From the NCBI GenBank assembly GCA_946811185.2, contig OX328112.1:19697215-19761214 (forward strand): a stretch of 64,000 nucleotides of DNA. The letters are read 5' to 3'. This stretch comes from Hippopus hippopus. Its lineage: Eukaryota > Mollusca > Bivalvia > Cardiida > Cardiidae. A program made the translations under genes and the position numbers. Of the stretch, positions 40,825 through 50,893 are shown piece after piece (position 1 is the stretch's first letter; each line of letters starts with the position of its first letter). A model generated the notes under the pieces. The model saw only the letters and a program-made list of their open reading frames with translations, had not been told where the DNA came from and did no database searches.

Positions 40825-43240
40825 GGTCAACAAATACAGCTGATACAGAAAAATTGATATAACAATAATATTATACAGTCATTGAATGAATAATTACATG
40901 TTTCATGTATTTTTGCTTTCCTGATTATTGGACAGAATTTCTAATGATAAATTCATGCTGATAATACCCTAGTGGCAAATCGCAATCCCTTTGGTTTACT
41001 AACCTTCAAACATGTTAAAGTAAATGTGTGTCTGACAGACACACATCATGCTAGGATACTTCAATATGTATCATGCCTACCAATTCAAAAGACATGGTGC
41101 TGTTTTAAAGGAATCATCCATTGTTATTTGTAATGTTTTTCTTTATCAACTAATGAAATACTTTGAATACCGGTCCCAAACCCAACACTTACGAAACTTG
41201 TACACAATATAGTGCTGATGCTAGACTTTTTTCCTTCTAGACGCCGAAATCTCATAAGCCTATGATACTTGCGACAGAATTTTTAAAGAGTCAAAATTAA
41301 AATCTGAACAAAATCTGAGCCAGATTTGAACAAAATGATGACAATAAAAAGAGTTGAATTGAGAAGGATAATGTGTGATCTTGATATGCATAAATGAAAT
41401 CACTGAGTGACAGGGCAAGTTGAATACAACAGTTTTGTAGTTACTGTTTCATCAGATACACATATATCATTTAGTGCTCAGCAGATGATGTCTTTGACAC
41501 CTGTACTGTCTTTGGGATAACAGGACAGGTCATTTAGTGACTTATTTCTGGTTGAAAATCTAAATTATCTAGATGCTGACCCAACCTTTTAGTGGTTTTA
41601 TTAAAGAAAAAATAGTGATGATGAAATATATGTGAAGTAGAAAGTCAAATAATTCAGCATCTATAATTTTAGTAACACCATTAATAATGCAGCTTTGTGT
41701 GCAATATAAGTGCAATTTAAAGTGAATGCTTAGTGGTGTTTTTTTATCCCCTAAAATGCTACCTCAGATTAACTATATGACATAAAAATGTCATCAAACT
41801 TATCATCAAATCATCAAACTTAATTTGAATCAAATCAATCCTTAGGTAAGGTAAATAGTAGCTCTAGAAAAAAAAATTAAAATTAAATTTTAAAATCTGT
41901 GAACTTGACCATGGGCATGGGCATGGCTAGGGCACTGCTAAATGAAACTTTCGACCTGTATATGTCATCATGCCTATTATGAATTAAATCCATCATTTAC
42001 TTTGGAAAACTATGGGTGTGGGCAGGAGGTATAACTATAGAAGAACTTTGAACTTACATCCATCATTTTGCCACATATGATCAAATCCATCATTTGGTTT
42101 GGAAAATGTGATCTCTCAATAAGCTTTAACCTCAATGTGGATGCCAACTCCAATGCTGACATCAACAGTGATGCCGAGGTAGTGCAATGGCTTTTCCTGG
42201 ACTCCGGCCAGGCTAGCTAAAAATGCCAGATTTTACAGAGTTTATCGAAAGATGCATTGATCTGATGCCTTGATGGTCAAAATGGCCTTAGAATTGTTCT
42301 AAAATGGTTTCGCTAACAAATGAATAATGTATATTTTAGTTACCTACATGTAGTAGAATGAAACTTTTCAAGACATGTGTCAATGATCTTGAGGTTTAAC
42401 AAGTATGTGGTATTTTTATCTACTAACATCAAATATTATTGAAATTGTATTCAGAGATAAAATACAAAATAATGGTGGATAGTTTGTAAATGTATAAAGT
42501 AAATCCCTAAGATTCATGACACTGTGCCATTTCTGTTTTAGTGCAAACATGATACTTATGTGGATATTCTGTTTTCATCTCTTCATGTCAGTATGATTGT
42601 GACAACAACAGCATACGTACATGACATTGGAATGCTGGATGTTTAAACCGTTAGGTTCATGAATTCATCGGGGTTTTAATTAGTGAATAGTTGTAAGTGG
42701 TTGATTTTAGGACAGTGCCCTTATAAAAATGGGAGGGTGCCAATATGGCAAGGCTAAGAGCTTTTGTGAATAAAGCATTGCTGCTTGTAATATTAGAGTC
42801 TTTAGGATCTATCAGAAATCAAGTTATAATTAGTGATTTTAAAGATGGATGAAAATTTGGAATACATGTATATACTTCAATTTCTCATATTATCCATACA
42901 AATAATTACATTTCATCTATCTTTTTGTAAATGGCATAATTTATAATTGTTTGCCAAACACAAATTCAATTCAATTTATTGATTATATAGAGTTTATTTT
43001 ATTATCATACATTATCACAATTCCAACAAATTTTGTATTTAATTTTTCAATTATTTTAAAGTTGGTCTATAATGACCCCATTTAAATTGACTCTTACCTG
43101 AACACAATCAAATCTGGTCTAACTGTAGATCTGCAAAGATAAAAATGAATTAATATAATCAAGGTATCAACCAGCAAATCAACATCAAGTTACATTCATA
43201 AAGAAAAACGGTATTTCAATATACCTGTATAATTCCATTA
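40825..43240. other. Mostly single-copy-looking DNA, no gene found
   Basis: No coding frame, tRNA or MITE is recognised over about 2.4 kb. GACATCAACAGTGATGCCGA, then TCCTGGACTCCGGCC and GGCTAGCTAAAAA (42,155-42,225) looks like the end of a dispersed mollusc repeat. Low-level duplications include GGGCATGGGCATGG (41,913) and AAATCCATCATTT (41,986; 42,085). It could be intron. Confidence 0.4.
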
Positions 43241-43360
43241 ACCCTTTATGACCAGACAACTAAATTTAAAACTTATCTGATCAAAAGTGCTTGAAACATC
43301 TGTATGTATTTAACCCATTATCACAGAGTTTTCTCTTTGTCATTTTTGGTAAAGAATTAA
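43240..43360 (+). mobile_element. PalA-like fragment, weak
   Basis: ATTAACCCTTTATGACCAGA at the start and TTTTTGGTAAAGAATTAA near 43,343-43,360 resemble PalA termini. The interior is unrecognisable. Confidence 0.35.
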
Positions 43361-43550
43361 AATTGTCAAATAGACCCTGACTAGACATTACTTTGTCTTG
43401 AGTCGAAAATTATTGAGTATATTATGTCTTCATAGAAGATACATTTTAAGACTGACTCCATATGCAATGGTTTTTTTTTTCATACAATTTTCAAGTTTAA
43501 CAAGAGAAAAACTCATTATAACCCATGCATTTTCAAAATGTTCCATTTAC

Positions 43551-43731
43551 TGTTTGCCAAACAATTGCATGTTTTAATGACCCTGAAGAATGAACTACTG
43601 AAAAGAATTTTCCTACAATTTTTACTCCTCTTTCACAGAGAAATGTCATCATTTTAGTAACAGGTAATTTGTCCTCTGCAAACACTTTCGACATGAATAA
43701 ATTCAAAATTTTGTCGTCCGTTAAAGGGTTA
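43551..43731 (+). mobile_element. PalA MITE with deleted hairpin
   Basis: TTGCCAAACAATTGCATGTT, TTTAATGACCCTGAAGAATG, then straight to TTTACTCCTCTTTCACAGAG. The right half TTTGTCCTCTGCAAACACTT ends GTCGTCCGTTAAAGGGTTAA. The apex and inner arms are missing, as expected for palindrome-mediated deletion. Confidence 0.65.
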
Positions 43732-44790
43732 ATGCAGACAACTTTAAAAAAAATGTGCAGGACTTTTTTTTAGAGTTTGGTGCAGACACTGGACACTGAT
43801 CAAAAGGGGAAATATGTGCAACAAATGCCATATTTGGGGAAAATTTACTGTTTTGCCAGGTTTTCCCTCAGCTTTAAAAATTGGGGGTCATTGTGACCCC
43901 TCATGCCTCATTAGTTGAGGGTCATTTCTTTAACTTAGGGGGTCAAAATAAATGGGTCTCTTTGTCGTCAAGCACGGATAACAATGCATTTCACCTTTAA
44001 GCTCCAAGAAAGTAAAGCCTGTAAGTCATTTCTTACAGAAAGCTAGATTTCACTTTTTGACAGACGAAATGGTCTGAATCACTGCTTGACGTGGCTTGAT
44101 TGGCAGCTGTAGGAAGCAGACCATAAAAAAAATGCTACAGTTTACTTCGTCGAGACATTATTTTCCGCAAACAGCACAGACTGGAAATGTGTACTTTTAT
44201 CTACCGGAAGTCGCGTAAAATAAGCTATGATATACAGAGAACCCAACCAAGACTTTGACTGGGCCCGTATTTACGACACATGTCCAATGTACTTTACGGC
44301 AATAATACGTAAACAAGTCTTATTCTACAAATAAATTATCGGAAAACCACTTTAATCTAAAATAAACACTGTAGTTAAAAAAAGAACGGTGTTCTTCTGA
44401 TATTGAAGCTAGAACAGACTTGGATTAAATATGATGCTTTATTCGATTTCAGACATGATTTAGATTTTGGAAAGTTGCGTCACTGATGATGCACTGTCAT
44501 TTATTTTGGGGTCATTTGAGTTAAAACCGCATCAATGACACAGATTTGTGCGTCATGGAAAACCCTGGTTTTGCTCCATAATGTTGGCGTTCATCATTAT
44601 ACAATGTCATGTATGTGATATATATTATACATTATGTTACCATCAACAGAACACTGGTATTAATCTTTGAAATAACACTAAAATATGAAACTGAATTAAA
44701 TTGTTTTGTGAACACTTAACTCTCGGGTACTGAACTCTCAGTTTTATGAACAAGAGAAAGCAGACTTGGGTCGGAGGATGTCGATACCAA
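43732..44790. other. Unassigned DNA, possibly downstream part of the 45-kb minus-strand gene
   Basis: GGGGTCATTGTGACCCC (about 43,885-43,900) is a short palindrome. GGAAAACCTGG/GGAAAACCCTGG motifs (minus near 43,855, plus near 44,558) and GGGTCATTT blocks recur. CCGGAAGTCGCG at about 44,209 is an ETS-type site. No exon could be fixed. Confidence 0.35.
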
Positions 44791-45053
44791 TTACGTACTT
44801 TCGATTTCCTCAACAATTACACGGTCTGACCTAGGATCGTCAGTGACCGATTGCCTACTCTCGGACTGTTCACCAGCCTCTAATTCCGACAATTCATTGG
44901 AATTTGACCTAGATTTGGACCCAAAGTAAGTATACATCCATTTAGTAGTCTTTGAGTCTGAAAGTTTCAGCTTTTTATTGTAGTTACGCCAATTACGGAA
45001 CATCTTTTCACTTGATTTTGGACACTGCAGAAAAAGTCGAATGCTATGAACAA
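44791..45053 (-). CDS. Candidate coding exon of an unrecognised gene
   Basis: A minus-strand frame is open from at least 45,053 to a TAA at 44,791; the first ATG is at 45,003. From that ATG it encodes 70 residues: a basic, Trp/Tyr-containing start (MFRNWRNYNKKLKLSDSK, then TTKWMYTYFGSKSRS) followed by a Ser/Glu/Asp-rich acidic tail. Composition and codon use look more protein-like than any other short frame here, and the DNA is not visibly repetitive. Two possible acceptors precede it: TTTTTCTGCAG at 45,024 and GAGTCTGCAG at 45,053. A possible donor (AAAGTACGT) overlaps its last codons, so the stop may be intronic. The basic-plus-acidic layout recalls N-terminal parts of domesticated-transposase or zinc-finger-type proteins, but I recognise no domain. 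It is the best coding candidate on single-copy-looking DNA, with low certainty. Confidence 0.33.
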
Positions 45054-45935
45054 CTGCAGACTCGATCTAGGTCTAGTTTGTTTTTTGAGAAGGACAATTT
45101 TGTCTAAGATCTTTATCAGCAGTAATACTAGATCTAGTAAGAAATCAGCAGTTGCTGATCTTCGTCACTTCACGCGTAAATAAAATCCAAAACTCATTCG
45201 AGAGAAAAAAGCTATTCATTTACATTTTATAATCAGTTTGCCTACAAAGTCCCATTTATATACCGAAATTATTAACTGAAATAAAATGATCGTGGATTTT
45301 TCCAGGTTAGACTGTGACTAGTATAAAAAGATAATGATTACAAAACCTGACTATCCCAACTGTATGTTTTCATAATGCTTGAATGTGGGGAGAAACGGGA
45401 TTTTTTTACTTTCAGCAGAATTTATCTGCAAGTGATCTAAAAATAGAACAACACAGAGAATCTGGTTTTATGGAAGTGTCATTTGATTGCCTCCCTTTCA
45501 TGAAAATTTTGTACATTTTCCCTTGAGTTTATACATGTTATATAATGTAATCTTTTTTGCATCTCTTTTCATCTCTTCTTTCCTTCTTTGTCGTGCATTA
45601 TGTAGCAATATTGGGGCGACCTAGTTGGTTTTAGCGTGAGTCACGCAATCTTCGCTGCCCTGACTATTAGACACTGACTATTGGTTTTCACGTCCAAGTT
45701 AATTAATGCACCAATGAAAGAGTTGAATACCAATTGCTGGGATCCAGTGTTTTTTTTTTGTATAATACCGTGTTCAGAAAAATCCGTGCAAAGTACGAAT
45801 AAAAAGTACGAAATCGGCCAATTAGTTTTCTGCAAACCTCTAAGGCGGATGACTCATTAACGAAAACATTTATTGTTTTTGCAGCCGATCATTCGGTCTG
45901 GGAGTAGCTTTATTAACTAAATCTTAGTACAATAC
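45054..45935. other. Unassigned spacer
   Basis: CTAGATCT-type clusters (CGATCTAGGTCTAG at 45,063; ACTAGATCTAG at 45,129) and a duplicated AAAGTACGAA (45,790-45,811) are visible. No gene is seen. Confidence 0.35.
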
Positions 45936-45950
45936 ATTGTATTACAGTAG

Positions 45951-46028
45951 AGAAAGTTATTTTCTTAGGAGAAAATTGATTTCTCCGGGTGAAAATTACT
46001 TTCTTTGGGGAAAATTTGCTGAGGGGAA
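45951..46028. repeat. About 20-bp tandem repeat, four units
   Basis: GAAAGTTATTTTCTTAGGA, GAAAATTGATTTCTCCGGGT, GAAAATTACTTTCTTTGGGG and AAAATTTGCTGAGGGG follow each other. The units also pair with each other as imperfect hairpins (GAAAAT/ATTTTC, GGAGAAA/TTTCTCC). Confidence 0.6.
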
Positions 46029-46439
46029 GATGCCGACTATCGGCATCACTTTTGTAGCAATGTTTAGCCCAGAGCGCGTTTCTTGCATTTCTGACTCAAT
46101 AATTTCTTTGCTGGCACACTAAAATTCGTCGTGTGCATCTTTCTGACGCAACCAAAAAATATCCAATTAAGTAAAAGTTCAAAAGTTTATAATGCACACC
46201 ATGACATTGAGCAGAAATACTAAGGGGCAAAATAAGGTTTGTTTATGCAGAGAAAAAAGACTTTGTATGCCATGATTATTTATATTGAGAGTATATGATA
46301 CGGGGCCTAGTGTCTGAAAATGATTTTATTAATAATTACCAATAAATATCTACCCATACTGCACAAAAAGGATCAAAGAACACAAATTGCTACCAACTGG
46401 CTTCTTTCTGATGCAGTCACACATTTGAAGCTCTGTTTA

Positions 46440-46860
46440 GTAATAAATAACTAGAACTTGTTTTTCTACAAAAAAACAGATGTCTCTACCCTTTTTGGTG
46501 TCGGAAGGATTGATATGACACCAAGGCAATTTCTAACTGAAATAATGGTCATTTTCTCTAATGGTTTTCGAGTTATAGAGCAGACACGAAATTGTACGTA
46601 AAATGAGTAAAGAAAATAATCAAAGGGAAATAACTCGAAAAATATACAAGCCAGAGTTATGGTTCTTGTGCATGACACTTTGTCTCATGGTGCTTTACAA
46701 ATGTGTGAAGTTTTATCAAAAAAAAAAAATATCTTAAAAGGTTTTCCAGTTATATAGTGGACATGATTTGTGACGGACAGACAGACAGACGGACAGACAG
46801 ATGCACAGGGAAAAACAATATGTCTCCCAATCCTGATGGGGGGAGACATATCTAGGTATG
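46440..46860. repeat. Dispersed repeat ending in GACAGACG tract and hairpin
   Basis: The interior includes GAAATAATGGTCATTTTCTC, AATGGTTTTCGAGTTATAGA and a second similar TTTTCCAGTTATATAGTGGA. Then comes GACGGACAGACAGACGGACA and the hairpin ATGTCTCCC..GGGGGGAGACAT at 46,819-46,851. The layout parallels 19,340-19,715 with a different hairpin sequence. Long frames on both strands here derive from the repeat. Confidence 0.65.
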
Positions 46861-47084
46861 GAATAACTATAGGAAGGTCAATTTGTTGTCGCGCTTTAAA
46901 CACGTACTGTCTGTGTATTCGAGACGCTTTCAGAAATAGAATAGCAGATGAACCGAAAAAGAAAAACAGAAAGGACTTGCTGTCCCTTTCACAAGTAAAC
47001 ACCTCGAAAGGGTAAAAAAAGAAAAATCAACAAATGCAACAAATATCCGGGTCTTGTCAGACTACATTAGATTTTGTGCTACAG

Positions 47085-47206
47085 TAGACTTGCGCAAAAC
47101 AGAAAATGTGCCGTCTCGGATTAGCCTGCGCCGACTGCACAGGCTGATCCGAGACGACACTTTACGCAAATGTCCTAATGCCCCTTTTCGCGTGTTGCAG
47201 GCCATA
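47085..47206 (+). mobile_element. PalC-related MITE (subfamily 2)
   Basis: GTGCCGTCTCGGATTAGCCT, GCGCCGACTGCACAGGCTGA and TCCGAGACGACACTTTACGC form the hairpin, followed by AATGCCCCTTTTCGCG. The hairpin words TCTCGGATTAGCC / GGCTGATCCGAGA differ from PalC (CCCATGTCAGCC / GGCTGACATGGG) while the flanks match. Confidence 0.65.
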
Positions 47207-47309
47207 TAGTGTATGAGGATGAGAACGCACAGAACATACTGTCTGATCTAGGATCTAATTCTATCATTGATTGATATGGTGAATCAGGGTCAGATGCACA
47301 GGCCAATGA

Positions 47310-47455
47310 CAAAATCAGATTTTCAGCATTTTCTACCCTTCCAAAAACAACTTTAAATTTTCATTTTCGATTCACATTCATTCACGGTCATTTTGTCGTC
47401 AGCAAACGCTTTCAATTGGGACGAGTCTAAAACTTTGATGTGTTGTGAAGAGTTT
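47310..47455 (+). mobile_element. PalA right-half fragment
   Basis: TTCAGCATTTTCTACCCTTC through GTCGTCAGCAAACGCTTTCA to GTGTTGTGAAGAGTTTA. The left half is absent. Confidence 0.65.
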
Positions 47456-47841
47456 ATAGCCTATTACACTAGGTCTTTGTTCACACCAGGTCATAGGCCT
47501 ATATCATTATCGTGCAAAGGCATCACAAATATAGATCTAGGACCCATATTCATAACAAGCATTTTTTTTTTTAATTTCACCCTTACAATTTCATGGAGTG
47601 CACGTTATCGATTTCAATTTGGTTCAAGGAAAAAGTCATATGAATAAGTGATCATAATAATAATACTCAAACGATCTCTTGAGCCACATTTCAGAAGAAA
47701 ATCGGAGGGCGGGAACAGTAAGAGATGAGCAGGCGTTGGTGTAAATACGAGGAAGACAGGAAAAGAAAATGATAATTTGCATGCTACTTCGATCACTCAG
47801 AAACAATCAACAAATTACGAAGGATTCAGAAACATACTTAC

Positions 47842-47881
47842 ATTTTCGAAACAAACTGTTTTTTCCTTCTTGGTACGCCAT
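47842..47881 (-). CDS. Candidate first coding exon of an unknown gene
   Basis: On the minus strand an ATG at 47,881 sits in a favourable initiation context (GGGAGATGG: G at -3 and G at +4). It opens a 13-codon frame, MAYQEGKNSLFRK plus one base, which ends at a consensus splice donor (AAAAT|GTAAGTATG; GT at 47,841-47,840). It lies directly downstream of an E2F-like site and two CACGTG E-boxes. The donor phase (1) matches an acceptor 2.8 kb downstream at 45,053, whose frame continues into the candidate exon at 44,791. That acceptor's pyrimidine tract is weak and the link is speculative. No protein family can be named from 13 residues. A chance ATG-donor pair cannot be excluded. Confidence 0.33.
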
Positions 47882-47883
47882 CT

Positions 47884-47935
47884 CCCGCCCGCCAAATATT
47901 GAGTAATCACGTGAGCGGTTGAGAAATCACGTGAT
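47884..47935 (-). promoter_or_regulatory. Promoter-like cluster: E2F site and two E-boxes
   Basis: Minus strand TTTGGCGGGCGGGAGA (47,882-47,897) fits the E2F consensus. AATCACGTGA occurs twice, with CACGTG at 47,908-47,913 and 47,928-47,933, exactly 20 bp apart. Locally raised CpG and GC in an AT-rich window support a promoter immediately upstream of the ATG at 47,881. Confidence 0.5.
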
Positions 47936-48221
47936 CGGATCGGCCTAAAACCGACTAAAGCAGACAAGCACAGAAGCCTTATATTAGGCCCACTCACAAT
48001 TTATATATTAGATGAAATTGGAATATTATCAATAACATTTTCAAGGATCGCTACAATACCTCTGTTCATAATTGGCATGATCCCGAGAAACCACCCGGTG
48101 GGAACTTTGCTTGGCATTTTTGGGGAAAAATCATTCGATAATATAACCCGATTGCATCTTCAACTAGCAGTGAAAAAACTATAGTTTTGTTTATCTACCT
48201 CATAAAAAGCAGAAATAGGAA

Positions 48222-48500
48222 TCCTCTGTAAAAAGGGGGCTTAATGCATCTGTAAAAGTCCGCACAGGCTGACATGGGGCGGAACTTTTTGCTCTTTACC
48301 AATTTTATGCGTGTCCAAGGACCATACTACCTCATAATCAAGCCGGTTGTTTGTCAAAATGGATTTTATGAATCCAGAGTTATGTGATTACTTTCTTGGT
48401 ACCATGGATAACAAGATGCATTTAACCTTTTTTGCTCTATGTGAATTTTCTACATGTCCAAGGACATAACTACCTCATGATCCAGCAGTAACGTCGATGT
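48222..48500 (-). mobile_element. PalC MITE, reversed, with a partial duplication
   Basis: AAAAAGGGGGCTTAATGCAT, CCGCACAGGCTGACATGG, then GTGTCCAAGGACCATACTAC and GGTTGTTTGTCAAAATGGAT to AGATGCATTTAACC (48,427). Beyond that, TACATGTCCAAGGACATAAC (48,451-48,480) repeats an internal PalC segment. Confidence 0.65.
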
Positions 48501-48576
48501 TACACGATATTTACCGATGAGTTAGGGGTCGTAATCCTTAACAAATGTGAAAAATAACTACTCCTCTTTCAACTTC

Positions 48577-48838
48577 TTTACCACGCCAGACGGGCTTTAA
48601 ACGATCCCGATGAAAAAGCTTTTTCTTTTTTAAACACTGTGGGAAAAGGAGAAATGCTGGTTACCAACATTTTCTTTATTTCCAATAATTTTTTCTACCC
48701 TTACAAAGACATATATCATAATTTGAGCCATATTTTATTGTCGTCTGCAAATGCTTTCAATTTTGACCATTCTTGAATTTTGTCGTCTGCAAATGTTTTC
48801 AATTTCGACCTAAATTTTGTTGTCTGGTAAGACGTTAA
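48577..48838 (+). mobile_element. PalA MITE with duplicated right-arm module
   Basis: CTTTACCACGCCAGACGGGC at the left and GTGGGAAAAGGAGAAATGCT at the core. The module TTTTGTCGTCTGCAAATG..TTTTCAATTT appears at 48,736 and 48,778. End TGTCTGGTAAGACGTTAA. Confidence 0.72.
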
Positions 48839-48940
48839 CACATTCATCCTTGCACGTAACTTTTACTGACGGACAGCGTGGATCGGGATCAGACTGCAGA
48901 TAATACATAGTCTTATCTTGGATGTGCAGCTTCCGCAGCT
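48835..48940 (+). mobile_element. PalB fragment
   Basis: TTAACACATTCATCCTTGCA begins at the previous TTAA. Hairpin remnants ACGGACAGCGTGGATCGGGA, ATCAGACTGCAG and AGTCTTATCTTGGATGTG are poorly paired. Confidence 0.55.
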
Positions 48941-49070
48941 TTATTCTATAATATAACCCGGTTGCATCACCAACTTGCAGTGAAAAAAATATATAATTTT
49001 GTCTATTTGACCTCCAACAAAGTAGAAATATTTTTACAACGCTAAAAATTGCTTAAAAATAAAGGTAAAA

Positions 49071-49341
49071 ATTGATTGATTGATTGATTGATTGAATTAG
49101 AATTTAACGCTTTAACAGCTTAAGTCATATCACGGTGGTCAAGGCATCTGCGCATGTGCTTCCTGGCTTTCTCACATCAGTACTGACACAACTTTCTTTC
49201 CAAGTCACTGACTACTTTCTCACATGCATCAGAGGTGAGAGGCAAAAAATCGCCGGAAAGAAAGTTTGCCTCAACCGGGTATCGAAATCACAACCACCAG
49301 GTCACGAGTCCGATACGCTACCTGAGCTACCCAGGCGGGCT
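49071..49341 (-). repeat. tRNA-headed SINE with (ATTG)6 tail
   Basis: The tail ATTGATTGATTGATTG at 49,071-49,095 is the 3' end on the minus strand. The body includes GGAAAGAAAGTTGTGTCAGT and GCCAGGAAGCACATGCGC. The head at 49,270-49,341 has GGTAGCGTATCGGACTCG and a B-box-like GATTTCGATACCC. It is close to the fragment at 1-119. The possible target duplication (AGGTAAA/GGGTAAA) is weak. Confidence 0.72.
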
Positions 49342-49387
49342 GAGGGTAAAGAGAGTATGTCGATCAATGCATGAACGATTAAGCTGA

Positions 49388-49475
49388 TTAAATAGAGGAT
49401 AATCACTTGGTTGTGTGTCATATTAAAAATCTGTCACTAGAATGGGGTGTGATGCGGTTGAAATCAAAGCGCTGA
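49388..49475 (+). repeat. PalD foldback, single arm
   Basis: AAATAGAGGATAATCACTTG, GTTGTGTGTCATATTAAAAA, TCTGTCACTAGAATGGGGTG, TGATGCGGTTGAAAT matches one arm of the complete foldback at 50,891-51,060. Confidence 0.7.
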
Positions 49476-50779
49476 AAGCACTGATGGCTAGGGGCAAGTG
49501 GAAAGTGCATATATGTGTAAAGCAATTTGCATTCAATCATGAAATGTCCAGTTAAGAAACAAAAGAAAAAAAATATGGATGCCTATGCTCGGCTGCAGGT
49601 GCTTTAAGTGAAAATTGTATGTCGAAAAGCCGGGCATTACTGTGTCAAAAATATTTAGATGTTTACCTGTCCCTGATTTATGGGTTCCCTTATGATAGTT
49701 AACAAGTAGCCCAAGGTTGAAGTAAATACGATGGTTAGCAACTGCTTCAAGCTTGAAGTAAATGTCTCCAGTAATGACAAAGATTCTGTAAAATATCAAA
49801 ATATTTGAACATTCAAAGTCAAGAAGGGGCATTTATAACTGTTTGAAAAATACTTTAATGGATACCTGTCCCTTTTGTACGGGTTTACCTTTTGGTAGCT
49901 AGCACCAGTTCCAGTTTGAAATAAATATCTTCAGTAATGACAGAGATATTATAGCCTTATCTCTTGCAAGTTCCTATTTTCCCTTACATGAGTGTGTTCT
50001 CCATTCCATTGTCAAATAAGTAAAGTGTTGCTACAAGAGTTTACATCGTATCTTGAAATCCATTTCGGTCCAATCCAGTCTGTTCCGGTGCATTCCGGTA
50101 TTTCCATGCACAAGGAAAACACCGACTCATCAACAGCTCTATTTGTACATGTATTACGGCTGACAAGGTAAAGGGTTTTGTCTGTTTACACCCCATACGT
50201 GGATACACACCATACAAGCCTTATCAGTCAAATGTCAGTTTCGCCACGTTCCATCTGGATCCAAAGGTGTGCACACAGCGACGACCCAAGGTAAACACGG
50301 GTGTTGGTTGTGTCATGCTCTGCATGATTATTTGATGAAACTAACGGGAGAATGTCTTTCTGTTTTAAGCGTTCTCATTTAAAATTTATCACGCCAACAA
50401 ACACCGTTAAAAATCTTTGCTTTGAATATATTTTCTTCGGCATTTTCTCGGTAAATGTAGGCACCGACACCCTCTTTCAGTTTCTATTTTACATCACGGA
50501 TGAATAACTCGTAAGGTGAAAGGCGGATTTGAGGGGTGTGTCGTTTCAAGCCAATTAGAAACGGAAGTTGCAGTTCCAGCAAATCAGAGACAGCGAATAG
50601 CGCACATTTATACATGGTGTTGAGAGTGGTTGCAGCTTTCATGCAAAAGTCTGAAACGTGGTTACTAATGCTAGGCGCCGTTGGCTCCTAGCCAAAAACG
50701 AGTCCGAAAACGGATGTAGGATCTTCTTTCCAAACAACGTCATAAAGACCGACAATTCGCGACAAATACATGATTCAAA
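49476..50779. other. Unassigned DNA with a promoter-like stretch
   Basis: A diverged direct duplication at about 49,655-49,800 and 49,855-49,960 shares TACCTGTCCCT(G/T)(A/T)TT, ATGGGTTCCCTT/TACGGGTTTACC and AGTAATGACA(A/G)AGAT. CpG is more frequent from 50,040 onward, and the promoter-like words at 50,545-50,640 are listed separately. No coding exon is supported. Confidence 0.35.
50545..50640 (+). promoter_or_regulatory. Weak promoter-like region
   Basis: AGCCAATTAGAAACGGAAGT combines CCAAT and an ETS-like GGAAGT, and a TATA-like ATTTATACATGG lies at about 50,605-50,616. The next ATG downstream (50,641) gives only a 16-codon frame, so no gene is attached. Confidence 0.25.
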
Positions 50780-50893
50780 GTAATTTCACTTTTCCACAAT
50801 GCTTTCTATCATCCCATCATTTCAGCCACGTTTTAACTGAGATCTGCAGTTGCTTTCAATATGCACGAGTCTGAAATTGTATCGTGAGGTAAA
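50780..50893 (+). mobile_element. PalA right-half fragment
   Basis: CACTTTTCCACAATGCTTTC, CATCATTTCAGCCACGTTTT, TGCACGAGTCTGAAATTG. Confidence 0.6.

Noticed and set aside
46685..47002. 105-codon reverse frame with CVCPSVCLSV-type text
   Set aside because: Encoded by the GACAGACG tract and hairpin repeat, so not a protein.
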